DNA of 39,572 nt from Methanocorpusculum sp. (GTDB lineage Archaea; Halobacteriota; Methanomicrobia; Methanomicrobiales; Methanocorpusculaceae), in the NCBI GenBank assembly GCA_017387505.1, contig JAFOFB010000012.1:1-39572 (forward strand). The letters run 5' to 3'. Positions 1 to 8,186 of this stretch are shown here, piece by piece. Positions within the stretch are counted from its first letter, which is position 1, and each line of letters starts with the position of its first letter. The notes beneath the pieces are model-generated. The model made no database searches, was not told the origin of the DNA, and saw nothing but the letters and a program-made list of their open reading frames with translations. Both the position numbers and the translations under genes were made by a program.

Positions 1-177
1 CTTGTAAAACACAGGTATCCTGACCTGACGCTTCACTGAAAAACCTGCTTCCAACAATTCCCACTCGAGTGCTTTCTCGTACACCGATTCAAGGTAACCT
101 GACTTCAGCGTGTTATACACACGAAGAGCACATCCAACGATTCTATACATATCTGAGTTTGTATCTAACTTTTTCAT
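1..177 (-). CDS. GxxExxY-family protein, C-terminus cut by window edge
   Basis: The minus strand reads an open frame from an ATG at 177 to the window edge, giving 59 residues. It has the signature of the GxxExxY family (PDDEXK_3-like): a helix with IVGCALRVYNTL, then GYLESVYEKAL, then a strand region ending VRIPVFYK. A GGAG ribosome-binding site lies about 7 bases before the ATG. Only the N-terminal half is visible, so nuclease-fold residues further on cannot be checked. Family members are small, uncharacterised and common in methanogens, often next to repeats or mobile DNA. Here the gene is followed upstream by a GC-rich palindrome field. Function is unknown. Confidence 0.75.
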   Translation of the reverse strand, partial: MKKLDTNSDMYRIVGCALRVYNTLKSGYLESVYEKALEWELLEAGFSVKRQVRIPVFYK

Positions 178-581
178 AAATAACTCCAAAGCACGCCTGC
201 CGCGCTTCGGCTAATCGCCTACGCTTATTCGCGGCAGGTCAATCAAATAAAGCAGAAGCGAACCGAACAACCGGCGGGCTTACACACAGGGCGTGTAAGC
301 CGCGAGACGATATCCGTGCCGGAATCGGAGCGAAGCGACGAGAACGGTATGGTTATCCTCTCGCGGGTGAACGCCTGTGCCCCGCCCCTTTTCTGTATAT
401 TAAGGAGGGCGTGGGCGAAAAGGCGAGTGCGCCGCAGTCCGCAGGAATCGAGCCGCGATTAGCGGCGAGATTTCGAGGACAAAGGAGCAGTCGTATTTTC
501 GTAGCCCGACGGAAAAACAGCAAAATAGCATCAACCAAATAAACTACAAAAGCCGGAAATCTCAACCACCTCCCCTGATTG
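178..581. other. Gene-free GC-rich stretch with several hairpins
   Basis: No supported gene lies here. Visible structure: an inverted repeat CCTGCCGCG (196-204) with CGCGGCAGG (230-238); a perfect 9-bp hairpin GGCTTACAC (277-285) with GTGTAAGCC (293-301); and a 13-base motif GGAGCGAAGCGAC at 327-339 that recurs at 612-624. A 70-codon minus frame at 353-565 has low-complexity, basic composition and no family resemblance, so it is not called. The stretch resembles the palindromic islands that archaeal genomes carry between operons. Confidence 0.5.
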
Positions 582-765
582 CCCGCCGAAAAAGCCGCGG
601 CGATTGGCGAGGGAGCGAAGCGACTAAGCCAATAGCACGGCGATTAGACGTGCGTCAGCCAAGCGGCTCGGCGGGTCTCTCCTAAACTCACACCGAAAAA
701 GCCGCGGCGGTCGCAAGCCAAAGGCTTGAGCCTTCGACTCTCGCCATTAGCCAAGCGGCCCGGTG
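582..765. repeat. Two tandem, structurally matched hairpin elements
   Basis: Unit A (582-675) has outer stem CCCGCCGA/TCGGCGGG (582-589 with 668-675), an A-rich bulge, then inner stem GCCGC/GCGGC (594-598 with 663-667). Inside are further stems ATTGGC/GCCAAT (604-609 with 628-633) and GCACG/CGTGC (635-639 with 649-653). Unit B (691-765) repeats the plan: CACCG/CGGTG (691-695 with 761-765), an AAAAA bulge, and GCCGC/GCGGC (701-705 with 755-759), with AAGCC/GGCTT inside. A G-C pair of unit A is an A-T pair in unit B, a compensatory change. The pair sits just past the stop codon of the stomatin gene and could end its transcript. Confidence 0.6.
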
Positions 766-785
766 GCTTTTCACTCAAAAAATGA

Positions 786-1835
786 TTATTCCTTCTCCCC
801 AATCTTCTCATCCGAAGAAGACATCGAAGAAGCACTCTTTGCGCTGTCAACAGCTCTTGCAATTTCATCCTTGTCAGGAAGAGTTCCAAGAATACTCTCA
901 TCAAGCTCCACATCCGGGATAACATCCGGCTCGAACGGCTCATCTCCGCCTAAGAACTTTGCACCCTGCTTTAACAGATTCGAGACCTCGAACGGATAGA
1001 TAATCTTCGTTGCCTGACCGTCTGCCATCTTCTGCAGAGCATCAAGCGAGAGAACAGTAACAGCTCTCTTATCGAGTGCACGTGAACCAAGAGCCAAAAT
1101 TCTAAGACCCTGAGCCTCTCCCTGAGCCTTTAAAATCTGACTCTGACGTTCACCCTCTGCACGAAGGATTTTACTCTGACGCTCTCCTTCGGACTCTAAA
1201 ATCATACTCTGGCGAAGACCTTCCGCCTTTAAGATAGCAGCTCTCTTCTCTCCGTCAGCCTTTAAGATTGCCGCTCTTCTCTCACGCTCGGCTGCTGTCT
1301 GCTCGGTCATAGCCTGCTTGACTGCGCCGATTGGATTTACCTCCTTAATCTCAACACGCTCAATTTTCACACCCCACTGGTCGGTTTCCTTATCGAGGAT
1401 ATCTCTTAAGCGGTTGTTAATCATATCACGGTTGTAGAGAATCTCATCAAGTTCCATATCTCCGATGATACCGCGAAGACTTGTCTGAGCTAAAGCAACG
1501 GTTGCCTGACGGTAGTTGGAAACCTCGAAGAAAGCTCTTTCAGGGTCCATTACACGGACATAGATAATTGCATCAACATCAGTCGGCGAGTTATCCTTCG
1601 TGATAACTTCCTGGGACGGAACATTGATGACCTGAGTTCTAAGGTCGAGCTTTACAACCTTTGTGATGAATGGAACAACCCACTTAAAACCAGGGTTTAA
1701 CTGACCGGTGTATGTTCCTAAGCGAATTGCAAGACCTTTCTGGTACGGCTGTACGATGACCACTCCTTTTGCGAACAAAAGGAGGATTAAAACAACTAAA
1801 ACAATTGCGAGAATAAGTGTTGAAAACTCTAACAT
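786..1835 (-). CDS. SPFH/band 7 (stomatin/prohibitin-like) membrane protein
   Basis: A 349-residue protein with one N-terminal membrane segment (about residues 5-27), then an SPFH/band 7 domain (about 30-190). A long helical region follows, built from about five 11-residue repeats of the type xxILKAxGExR (about 189-245). The C-terminus is acidic and Ser-rich, ending EKIGEKE. Such proteins oligomerise on the membrane and scaffold microdomains. The gene follows the NfeD gene with no spacer, the standard stomatin-NfeD pairing, so the two are almost certainly cotranscribed. The 11-residue periodicity predicts a right-handed coiled coil. The molecular role in archaea is not established. Confidence 0.95.
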   Translation of the reverse strand: MLEFSTLILAIVLVVLILLLFAKGVVIVQPYQKGLAIRLGTYTGQLNPGFKWVVPFITKVVKLDLRTQVINVPSQEVITKDNSPTDVDAIIYVRVMDPERAFFEVSNYRQATVALAQTSLRGIIGDMELDEILYNRDMINNRLRDILDKETDQWGVKIERVEIKEVNPIGAVKQAMTEQTAAERERRAAILKADGEKRAAILKAEGLRQSMILESEGERQSKILRAEGERQSQILKAQGEAQGLRILALGSRALDKRAVTVLSLDALQKMADGQATKIIYPFEVSNLLKQGAKFLGGDEPFEPDVIPDVELDESILGTLPDKDEIARAVDSAKSASSMSSSDEKIGEKE

Positions 1836-2297
1836 TTAGACTTCCTCCACGGTGATATGAACTCCCTTGGATTCAACGACAACAACGTCAGCTCCTTTGG
1901 GGATTACTTTTCCGGTACTCTTTGCACTCCAGAGAGCACCGCCGATTTCAACTTTGCCGGAGATAGAGTCAGCGGTTACTTCTGCTGTAACTTTTCCCTT
2001 CTTTCCGACAATGGTATCTTTACTTATTGTCTCAGGCTTCTTATCAGGAGATGCTTTGCGGTAAACAAAAATCGTAACAACGGCTGCCGCCGCTGCTCCG
2101 ATAACTGCGGCTATAATACCGAATGGGGTCAGCAGCAGTTCATATGCGAAGAATGCCAGAACACCTAAAACAATCAGTGCTGTTCCAGGGACCGCCAGGA
2201 AAAATCCGGGGGACATTGCTTCGATTAGCAGAAAAATAATTCCTGCCGCAATCAGCACCCACGGTAGAATCTGCGGGGACAAAAGAACTTCAAGCAT
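1836..2297 (-). CDS. nfeD: NfeD-like membrane protein (short type)
   Basis: A 153-residue protein with three hydrophobic segments in its first 80 residues and a C-terminal OB-fold-like beta domain (about 93-153, from IVGKKGKVTAEV to KGVHITVEEV). It lacks the ClpP-like serine protease domain of long NfeD proteins, so it is the short, non-proteolytic form. The downstream stomatin gene starts on the next base, and short NfeD proteins are the usual partners of stomatins. The start ATG is supported by a TATA-like stretch about 25-45 bases upstream. Its role is inferred from this pairing. Confidence 0.92.
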   Translation of the reverse strand: MLEVLLSPQILPWVLIAAGIIFLLIEAMSPGFFLAVPGTALIVLGVLAFFAYELLLTPFGIIAAVIGAAAAAVVTIFVYRKASPDKKPETISKDTIVGKKGKVTAEVTADSISGKVEIGGALWSAKSTGKVIPKGADVVVVESKGVHITVEEV

Positions 2298-2347
2298 AGT
2301 ATATGATACTCGGAAGTATGAGGATAAATAGTTTATTTAAAAAAAGA
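2298..2347 (-). promoter_or_regulatory. Promoter region of the nfeD-stomatin operon
   Basis: The 50 bases between the argB stop codon and the nfeD start hold, on the minus strand, a run of T then AAATAAACTATTTATCC. This is a good archaeal TATA-type stretch ending about 25 bases before the ATG. Transcripts would be leaderless or have a very short leader. Confidence 0.45.
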
Positions 2348-3238
2348 TTAGAGGGAAATCATCGATGCGGTAATCATAGTTCCGACACCGAAGTCTGTGA
2401 ACAGCTCAAGCAGTAAGTTGTGCTCTGCGTTTCCGTTTAAGATGTGTGCTCCCTCGACACCGTGGCGGACAGCGTTGACGCTTGCCTGAATCTTTGGAAT
2501 CATACCGCCTGAAATGGTTCCGTCAGCCATTAAGGCATCGATGTTCTTTAAGGTTAAGCGGTGGTAGAGCTCGGTTCTGTCCTTGTTCATGACACCGTCG
2601 ACATCAGTTAAGGAAATCAGCTTGTATGCCTTGAGAGCTACAGCGAGTTCTCCAGCCATAGTATCTGCATTGATGTTTAAGTCGTTTCCTTTCTTGTCGA
2701 GTGCGAGAGGAGAAACAACCGGGATGTATCCTGCATCAAGCATGGTCTCTAAGAGCTGCGGGTTAATCTCGCGGATATCTCCGACAAGTCCTAAGTCGAC
2801 CTCGATTTCCTTATCTCCAACCTGAACCTTCTTGAGACCTGTCTTTTCTGCGATGACCAAACCTCCGTCGTTTCCGGAGATTCCAACACCCTTTGCTCCA
2901 TTCTTTGCAATCATGGAGACAATCATGTTGCTGATCTTTCCTGCTAAGACCATCTGTGCCATCTCTAAGGTGTCTTCATCAGTAACACGGAGACCTCCGA
3001 CGAACTTCGGTTCTTTTCCGACCATCTTCATCTTCTCGGTAATCTCCGGACCTCCGCCGTGAACGAGAACAACACGCATGCCGACATAATGCAGAAGCAC
3101 TGCATCCTCGACAACGGTGTTCATGATGTTGTGGTCTACCATGGCGTGTCCGCCGAGTTTGATAACAATCGTCTTCTTGTGGAACTTCCGGATGTACGGA
3201 AGGGCTTCCATTAATACATTCTGTCTGCTGTTGGTCAT
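2348..3238 (-). CDS. argB: Acetylglutamate kinase
   Basis: A 296-residue amino-acid kinase family protein that phosphorylates N-acetyl-L-glutamate, the second step of acetylated arginine synthesis. Visible landmarks are KLGGHAMV near residue 27 (phosphate-binding Lys and Gly), [10 protein letters not shown] near 57, the NAD motif [16 protein letters not shown] near 190, and the C-terminal [14 protein letters not shown] region. Length fits bacterial and archaeal ArgB. The ATG overlaps the argJ stop codon by four bases (ATGA), so translation is coupled. It is the last gene of argC-argJ-argB. An N-terminal extension typical of arginine-inhibited kinases is short (about 20 residues), so feedback behaviour cannot be decided. 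Confidence 0.97.
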   Translation of the reverse strand: MTNSRQNVLMEALPYIRKFHKKTIVIKLGGHAMVDHNIMNTVVEDAVLLHYVGMRVVLVHGGGPEITEKMKMVGKEPKFVGGLRVTDEDTLEMAQMVLAGKISNMIVSMIAKNGAKGVGISGNDGGLVIAEKTGLKKVQVGDKEIEVDLGLVGDIREINPQLLETMLDAGYIPVVSPLALDKKGNDLNINADTMAGELAVALKAYKLISLTDVDGVMNKDRTELYHRLTLKNIDALMADGTISGGMIPKIQASVNAVRHGVEGAHILNGNAEHNLLLELFTDFGVGTMITASMISL

Positions 3239-4398
3239 GTTGTGTACTTCCCGTTAATCTCTACATACTGTTCAGTTAAGTCACAGCCCCATGCGGTGGC
3301 TTCGGCCTCTCCTGATTCAAGCGTTACTGTGAATACAACACGCTTCCCGCGCATTGCTTCTTTTGCCTTGTCAAGATCTGCGGTTATTTCACCGTTTTTG
3401 ACAAGGGAAACCTCGCTCTCGCCTTCTCCAATGGAGAGTGAGAGTTCATCGACTTCGAACTCGACACCTGAGTATCCGGCGGCGCATACAACGCGTCCCC
3501 AGTTCGGGTCTTCGCCATATACTGCGGACTTAACAAGAGGAGAGCGGATAATTGCTTTTGCGATTTTATCTGCGTCCTCTTCGCGTCTGCATCCGCAGAC
3601 CTTGACTTCGAGGAGTTTGGTTGCTCCTTCTCCATCTGCTGCGATCTGCTTTGCAAGCTGAATACATGCTTCTTCAAGTGCTGCAGCGAACTTTTCGGTT
3701 GGAACTTTTCCGGCTTCTCCTGTTGCTGTACAGAAGAGGGAATCGTTTGTACTCTCGTCTCCGTCGACAACCACACGGTTTAAGGAGCGGTTGACAGCAG
3801 TTCTAAGGCACTCGCGAAGAACATCTGCTGAGACTTCCGCATCGGTGTAGACAAATGAGAGCATGGTTCCCATGTTCGGGGCAATCATTCCTGAGCCCTT
3901 ACAGATTCCGGCAACAGTAAATCCGTCAGCTCTAACGAGGGCGTGCTTCGGGACGGTGTCGGTCGTCATAATTGCTCTTGCTGCGGCATCTTCTGCGGCA
4001 CCTGAGTGAGCAAGGTTTGGTGCAACGGCGGCGGTCTGGCGGCGGATTAAATCGAGGTCTAAGTATCTTCCAATAACTCCGGTGCTTGCAACACCGCAGT
4101 TCATCTCATCGATTCCGAGAACTTCGGCACCGATTGCGGCCATAGTTTTTGCATCCTCGAATCCGCGTTTTCCGGTATATGCGTTTGCGCATCCGCTGTT
4201 AACAATTACCCCGTCTAACTTTCCGCGAAGGGTTCTTTCAGCCATCAGGTTTACGACAGGTGCTCTGACGCGGTTTTTGGTAAAAACTGCTGCTCCTGTT
4301 CCTGATGCACGGATTAATGCAAGACCGTACTTTCCTTCCTTAACACCTGCGGCTTCAACGCCTTCAACTGCACAGATGCTCTTTACAATATCGCTCAT
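3235..4398 (-). CDS. argJ: Bifunctional glutamate N-acetyltransferase / ornithine acetyltransferase
   Basis: A 387-residue ArgJ protein. It transfers acetyl from N-acetylornithine to glutamate, recycling the acetyl group in arginine synthesis. The self-cleavage region is clear: [20 protein letters not shown] near residues 168-187, where the Thr of MGTML is the nucleophile that becomes the N-terminus of the beta chain. A Gly replaces the usual Ala just before it, a mild change. C-terminal [17 protein letters not shown] is conserved. It overlaps argC and argB by four bases on each side. Whether it also uses acetyl-CoA (bifunctional) or only recycles (monofunctional) cannot be read from sequence; no argA is in the window. 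Confidence 0.96.
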   Translation of the reverse strand: MSDIVKSICAVEGVEAAGVKEGKYGLALIRASGTGAAVFTKNRVRAPVVNLMAERTLRGKLDGVIVNSGCANAYTGKRGFEDAKTMAAIGAEVLGIDEMNCGVASTGVIGRYLDLDLIRRQTAAVAPNLAHSGAAEDAAARAIMTTDTVPKHALVRADGFTVAGICKGSGMIAPNMGTMLSFVYTDAEVSADVLRECLRTAVNRSLNRVVVDGDESTNDSLFCTATGEAGKVPTEKFAAALEEACIQLAKQIAADGEGATKLLEVKVCGCRREEDADKIAKAIIRSPLVKSAVYGEDPNWGRVVCAAGYSGVEFEVDELSLSIGEGESEVSLVKNGEITADLDKAKEAMRGKRVVFTVTLESGEAEATAWGCDLTEQYVEINGKYTT

Positions 4399-5387
4399 GG
4401 GAACATTCCCGGCATTCTGATGCCTTCAATTTCGTCAAATCCGCACATGATATTCATATTCTGGACTGCCTGTCCGGCAGCTCCTTTGACCAGATTGTCG
4501 ATTGCTGATACAGCAACGAGACGTCTTCCGTCTGCTTCGAGCTCCCAGTTGATATCGCAGAAGTTAGAGCCGCGAACTCCTCCAAGCTTTGCTTTCTGGA
4601 GGCGGACAAAGTGCTCTCCTTTGTAGAACTCTTCGTATGCTTTTGAGACCTCTTCTTCTGTCATAGGCTCTTTTAAGAGGATGTGGGCAGTTGTGATGAT
4701 TCCGCGGATTGCCGGAAGCAGATGCGGAGTGAAGTAGACCGAAGCGGACGAGCCGAGGAATGCCATTTCCTGGCGCATCTCCGGGACATGGCGGTGTACG
4801 GTTATTTTGTACGGGTTGATATTCTCGTCAACGTTTGGATAGTGAGTGGTTTCAGAAACCGAGTCGCCTGCACCTGATACTCCGCTCTTTGAGTCGTAGA
4901 TGATAGTCTCTGCAAACTTTGCCATAGGTGCTGCGGAAAGGGTTGCTCCGGTCGGGAAGCATCCAGGGTTTGCGACGAAATCAGCTTTTCTGATTTCTTC
5001 GCGGTGGAGTTCCGGCAGACCGTATGGTGCTTTGAAGTATGCCGTATGCTCGACACCGTAGGTTTTCTCGTAGACATCCTGCGGAAGACGATAGTCTGCG
5101 GAGAAGTCAACTGTCTTGATTCCGCGTTCTTTGAGCTTTCCTGCATACTGCATGGCTGCGGTGTGCGGAACAGCAAGGAATGCGAAATCCGCGTCGATGT
5201 CGTCGATATCCGGATTGGTGTAATCGATGTCGATTAAATTTTTGAGATGAATGTGGTCTTTAGTGACCGGAGTTCCGGCAAGCTTTCTGGAGGTGGCGCA
5301 GACGATGTTTGCCTCTTTGTGGGTTAAGAGAAGTCTGATTAAGTCACCTCCGGCATAACCGGATGCTCCGACAATCGCGATATCCAT
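4395..5387 (-). CDS. argC: N-acetyl-gamma-glutamyl-phosphate reductase
   Basis: A 330-residue NADPH-dependent reductase for the third step of arginine synthesis. The N-terminal Rossmann motif [14 protein letters not shown] (about 7-20) and the catalytic Cys in [12 protein letters not shown] (about 139-150) are present, as are PHTAAM and the C-terminal domain with [12 protein letters not shown]. It is the first gene of the minus-strand argC-argJ-argB operon; its stop codon overlaps the argJ start. Upstream on the minus strand an AT-rich stretch (ACTAAATACC within 5417-5445) is the likely TATA region, giving a short leader. Confidence 0.97.
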   Translation of the reverse strand: MDIAIVGASGYAGGDLIRLLLTHKEANIVCATSRKLAGTPVTKDHIHLKNLIDIDYTNPDIDDIDADFAFLAVPHTAAMQYAGKLKERGIKTVDFSADYRLPQDVYEKTYGVEHTAYFKAPYGLPELHREEIRKADFVANPGCFPTGATLSAAPMAKFAETIIYDSKSGVSGAGDSVSETTHYPNVDENINPYKITVHRHVPEMRQEMAFLGSSASVYFTPHLLPAIRGIITTAHILLKEPMTEEEVSKAYEEFYKGEHFVRLQKAKLGGVRGSNFCDINWELEADGRRLVAVSAIDNLVKGAAGQAVQNMNIMCGFDEIEGIRMPGMFP

Positions 5388-5817
5388 GTGTATCTTATTT
5401 GTTTCTTATGAGATTAAAGGTATTTAGTGGGTTAATGAAAAGTCATGCATTTGATAAGCAGGATACTTCAGTTCCGGCTTAAAATCCGAAATTTCCAATC
5501 TGAATTGCCCGCGCCTGGAAATTAGCTCTAAAAACAGCCTTTCCACGCGCGGGTTGCAACCCGGAGAATAAAATCTTTCTTCCCATCCACCCCCGCTTGT
5601 GTCATGAATGGGGATTTAGGGGGTGCAGGGGTTTTTTTGAACTCCAAGCATAGCCCGCAAACCGTCCTAAATCAGGCTATACGGGACTGTTTCGGAAGGG
5701 ACAGTTTTAAATCCTGAGGGGGGCAACAAACATATTGATATCTCAAAGCCGCCGATTGTTCATGCGGGAGCAGATTTCCACTAAATTCACCCTATCCGAT
5801 AGAAAGGAGTGCGGTCT
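5388..5817 (+). promoter_or_regulatory. Long structured leader/intergenic region before the ectB-like gene
   Basis: This gap holds no gene. It contains a 14-bp stem with one mismatch (5508-5521 with 5540-5553, CCCGCGCC side against the ACGCGCGGG side). A perfect 12-base palindrome GGGTTGCAACCC (5551-5562) shares bases with that stem, so the two folds exclude each other. Further pairs are CACCCCC/GGGGGTG (5588-5594 with 5619-5625) followed by GGGG and T7, ATAGCC/GGCTAT (5650-5655 with 5675-5680), and ACTGT/ACAGT near 5686-5705. A TTTAAA box lies near 5705. AAAGGAG ends 8 bases before the ATG at 5818. Confidence 0.5.
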
Positions 5818-7110
5818 ATGGATTTAAACAACGAAAACAATATGATGGAACCTGCTGTATTCGAAAAATACGAAAGCAACGTACGGTCATACTGTAGAAA
5901 ATATCCGGTAATCTTTACCAGAGCAAAAGGCTCACTGCTGTATGATCAGGACGATAACGAATACATCGACTTCCTTTGTGGAGCTGGAAGCTGCAACTAC
6001 GGCCATAACAACGATTACATCAAAGGCAAAGTTCTCAACTATCTCATGGGTGACGGACTTTTACACGGCCTTGACATGTACTCGATTGCCAAAGGCGAGT
6101 TTATTCAGACACTTCAGGACTTAATTCTCACTCCGAGAGGCTTTGAGTACAAGGTTATGTTCCCTGGGCCTACAGGCACAAATGCTGTTGAGGCGGCGTT
6201 AAAAATCGCCCGCAAGGCAAAGGGACGCTCAAATATTTTTGCCCTGATGGGTGGTTTCCACGGAATGTCTCTTGGTTCTCTCTCCTTAACCACCGAGAGA
6301 AGCGCCCGCGATTCATGCGGAGTTACTTTAGGAAATGTAACTCACATCCCGCACCCGGCAATGATGCCTGAGATGGATACCATAGCATACATGGATATGC
6401 TCATCTCAAACGACCACAGCGGTGTTGACAAACCTGCGGCATTAATTGTTGAGACCGTGCAGGGAGAAGGAGGAATCTTTATCCTCTCCGAAGAGTGGCT
6501 GCGTGCCGCACGTAATCTCTGCGACAAACACGACATGATGCTGATTGTCGATGATATTCAGGCAGGATGCGGAAGAACCGGTTCTTTCTTCTCCTTCGAG
6601 AGAGCAGGAATCAAGCCGGATATCGTTGTTATGGCAAAGTCGATTGGCGGAATTGGAATGCCTGCGGCAATCGCTCTCGTAAAGCCTGAGTATGATGTAC
6701 TGCTCCCGGGAGAGCACAACGGAACTTTCCGCGGATTCCAGCTTGCCTTCATCGCAGGAAAGGCCGCACTTGAGTGCATGATAAACGACAACCTCGAAGC
6801 AGAGTGTAAGAGAAAAGAGGGAATCATTCGCGAGTTCTTAAACGAACGCGTTCCAAAGATTGCAGACAACCTTCCGGTTCGCGGAATGGGTGTCATGTGG
6901 GGAGTTGACTTCGGAGAGTACTCGCCGCTTATGGCCTACGACATCCGCAGAAGATGCTTTGAGAAGGGTGTTATCCTCGAACTCTGCGGAAGAGAGGACA
7001 CCGTTGTTAAAATTATGGCGGCAATCACAATCCCTGATGATATCCTGATTAAAGGTCTTGAGATTGTCTGCGAAGTAATGGCGGAAGCCGTTGCAAACCC
7101 AATCGAATAA
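5818..7110 (+). CDS. ectB: EctB-type class III aminotransferase (diaminobutyrate--2-oxoglutarate)
   Basis: A 430-residue PLP enzyme of aminotransferase class III. The N-terminus (FEKYESNVRSYCRKYP, FLCGAGSCNYGHNN) is typical of EctB/Dat, which makes L-2,4-diaminobutyrate from aspartate semialdehyde and glutamate. The PLP site is seen as IVDDIQAGCGRTG (about 243-255) and the Schiff-base Lys in VMAKSIGG (about residue 274). I chose ATG 5818 over the GTG at 5809 because AAAGGAG is well placed for it. No ectA, ectC or diaminobutyrate decarboxylase is in the window, so the product may feed something other than ectoine. Substrate is inferred from family resemblance; a related omega-aminotransferase role is possible. 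Confidence 0.82.
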   Translation: MDLNNENNMMEPAVFEKYESNVRSYCRKYPVIFTRAKGSLLYDQDDNEYIDFLCGAGSCNYGHNNDYIKGKVLNYLMGDGLLHGLDMYSIAKGEFIQTLQDLILTPRGFEYKVMFPGPTGTNAVEAALKIARKAKGRSNIFALMGGFHGMSLGSLSLTTERSARDSCGVTLGNVTHIPHPAMMPEMDTIAYMDMLISNDHSGVDKPAALIVETVQGEGGIFILSEEWLRAARNLCDKHDMMLIVDDIQAGCGRTGSFFSFERAGIKPDIVVMAKSIGGIGMPAAIALVKPEYDVLLPGEHNGTFRGFQLAFIAGKAALECMINDNLEAECKRKEGIIREFLNERVPKIADNLPVRGMGVMWGVDFGEYSPLMAYDIRRRCFEKGVILELCGREDTVVKIMAAITIPDDILIKGLEIVCEVMAEAVANPIE

Positions 7111-7116
7111 TTTTTT

Positions 7117-8142
7117 TTAATTTACAGCAGAAGGAACAGTAATTTTTCCTTCTGCAATTTCCTTTTCAATCTCCCCGGCTTTTCTGATAACAGATTCAGG
7201 GATTACATCCTCCATGTATCCTGCAAGTCCGACATAGTCCCCTTCTGCGTATCCTAAAGAGATTGTCTGACCGCTGAAATCCTCTCCTGCCTTATAGAGA
7301 AGTGAAGTATCACAAACAGCCTGCGGGATATGTTTTACAACACTGAAAATAACTGCATCCGGGGCAAGATAGCTCTGGTCAACATCAACTCCGATTACAT
7401 ATTTTCCGCATACGTCAGCTGCATCAATCGCCCCTGTTCCGCAGGTTCCGGCAACCTGATATACAATGTCTGCTCCTGCATCATACATCGAAAGAGCAGA
7501 AGCGTATCCAAGATCAACATCCAGGAACGAACCGGTGTAGTCGACTAAAATTTCGATATCAACACCTCTTTCCCTTTCCGCTCTCTCAACTCCTGCGGCA
7601 AATCCGCAGTAGAAGTCCTCTACGATATAATTCTGAACTCCTCCCATGAATCCTATAATCCTGGACTTGGTTACCATTCCGGCAATATATCCTGCGACAT
7701 AACTCGGTTCATTCGAGCGGAAAATAATATTTGCAACATTGTCCGGCTGTTCTCCTGCGGAATAATCAGTGTCTACCATCAGATATTTCTGCGTAGGATT
7801 TGCAAGAGCTGATGAGGTCATGGTATCTATAATCGTATAACCTCCGGTAACAATGAGATCTGCTTCGTAGATATGAATCAGCTCTTCTGCTGAATTCCAG
7901 ACTTTATTTACCGCATCTTCGATGTATGGAACAGTAGTAACTCCTGCCTCCTTGCTTAACAGATAAACCCCTTCTGCAATCTGCAAAGTAAACGAGTCAA
8001 AACCGCTTTCAAGTTCCATTACAAGGCCAACAGTGTATTCCTCCTCTTCCGGTGCAAAAAGTGTATCTGCCGTGAAAATATAACCGACAAAACAGACAGT
8101 AAAAATCACTGCAATAATGCCCAGAACATCTAGAGGTTTCAT
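7117..8142 (-). CDS. BMP-family solute-binding protein, membrane-anchored
   Basis: A 341-residue protein with one N-terminal membrane segment (about 7-26) and no lipobox Cys. The rest is a two-lobed binding domain of the basic membrane protein (BMP/Med, PnrA-like) family: YTVGLVMELESGFDSFTLQIAEG, VTGGYTIIDTM, FRSNEPSYVAGYIAGMV, GFMGGVQNYIVEDF, GADIVYQVAGTCGTGAIDAA and VIGVDVDQSY. Relatives bind nucleosides for ABC uptake or act as receptors. No ATPase or permease gene is near, which favours a stand-alone receptor or a transporter encoded elsewhere. It is convergent with the ectB-like gene (6-base gap) and divergent from the Nramp-like gene with only 44 bases between. Confidence 0.85.
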   Translation of the reverse strand: MKPLDVLGIIAVIFTVCFVGYIFTADTLFAPEEEEYTVGLVMELESGFDSFTLQIAEGVYLLSKEAGVTTVPYIEDAVNKVWNSAEELIHIYEADLIVTGGYTIIDTMTSSALANPTQKYLMVDTDYSAGEQPDNVANIIFRSNEPSYVAGYIAGMVTKSRIIGFMGGVQNYIVEDFYCGFAAGVERAERERGVDIEILVDYTGSFLDVDLGYASALSMYDAGADIVYQVAGTCGTGAIDAADVCGKYVIGVDVDQSYLAPDAVIFSVVKHIPQAVCDTSLLYKAGEDFSGQTISLGYAEGDYVGLAGYMEDVIPESVIRKAGEIEKEIAEGKITVPSAVN

Positions 8143-8186
8143 ATCTACAATAATATTTATTTCGGCGACACAAATATTTAATCAGT
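8143..8186. promoter_or_regulatory. Compact divergent promoter
   Basis: Only 44 bases separate the two divergent start codons. Two AT-rich blocks, AATATTTAT (left part) and AAATATTTAATC (right part), can serve as TATA boxes for opposite strands. With so little room both transcripts should be leaderless or nearly so, and binding of RNA polymerase to one promoter should compete with the other. Confidence 0.45.

Noticed and set aside
353-565. 70-codon minus frame in the left gap
   Set aside because: Arg-rich low-complexity product, no ribosome-binding site, and it overlaps the palindrome field.
178-785. CRISPR array
   Set aside because: The repeats are two unequal palindromic units, not regularly spaced identical repeats with unique spacers.
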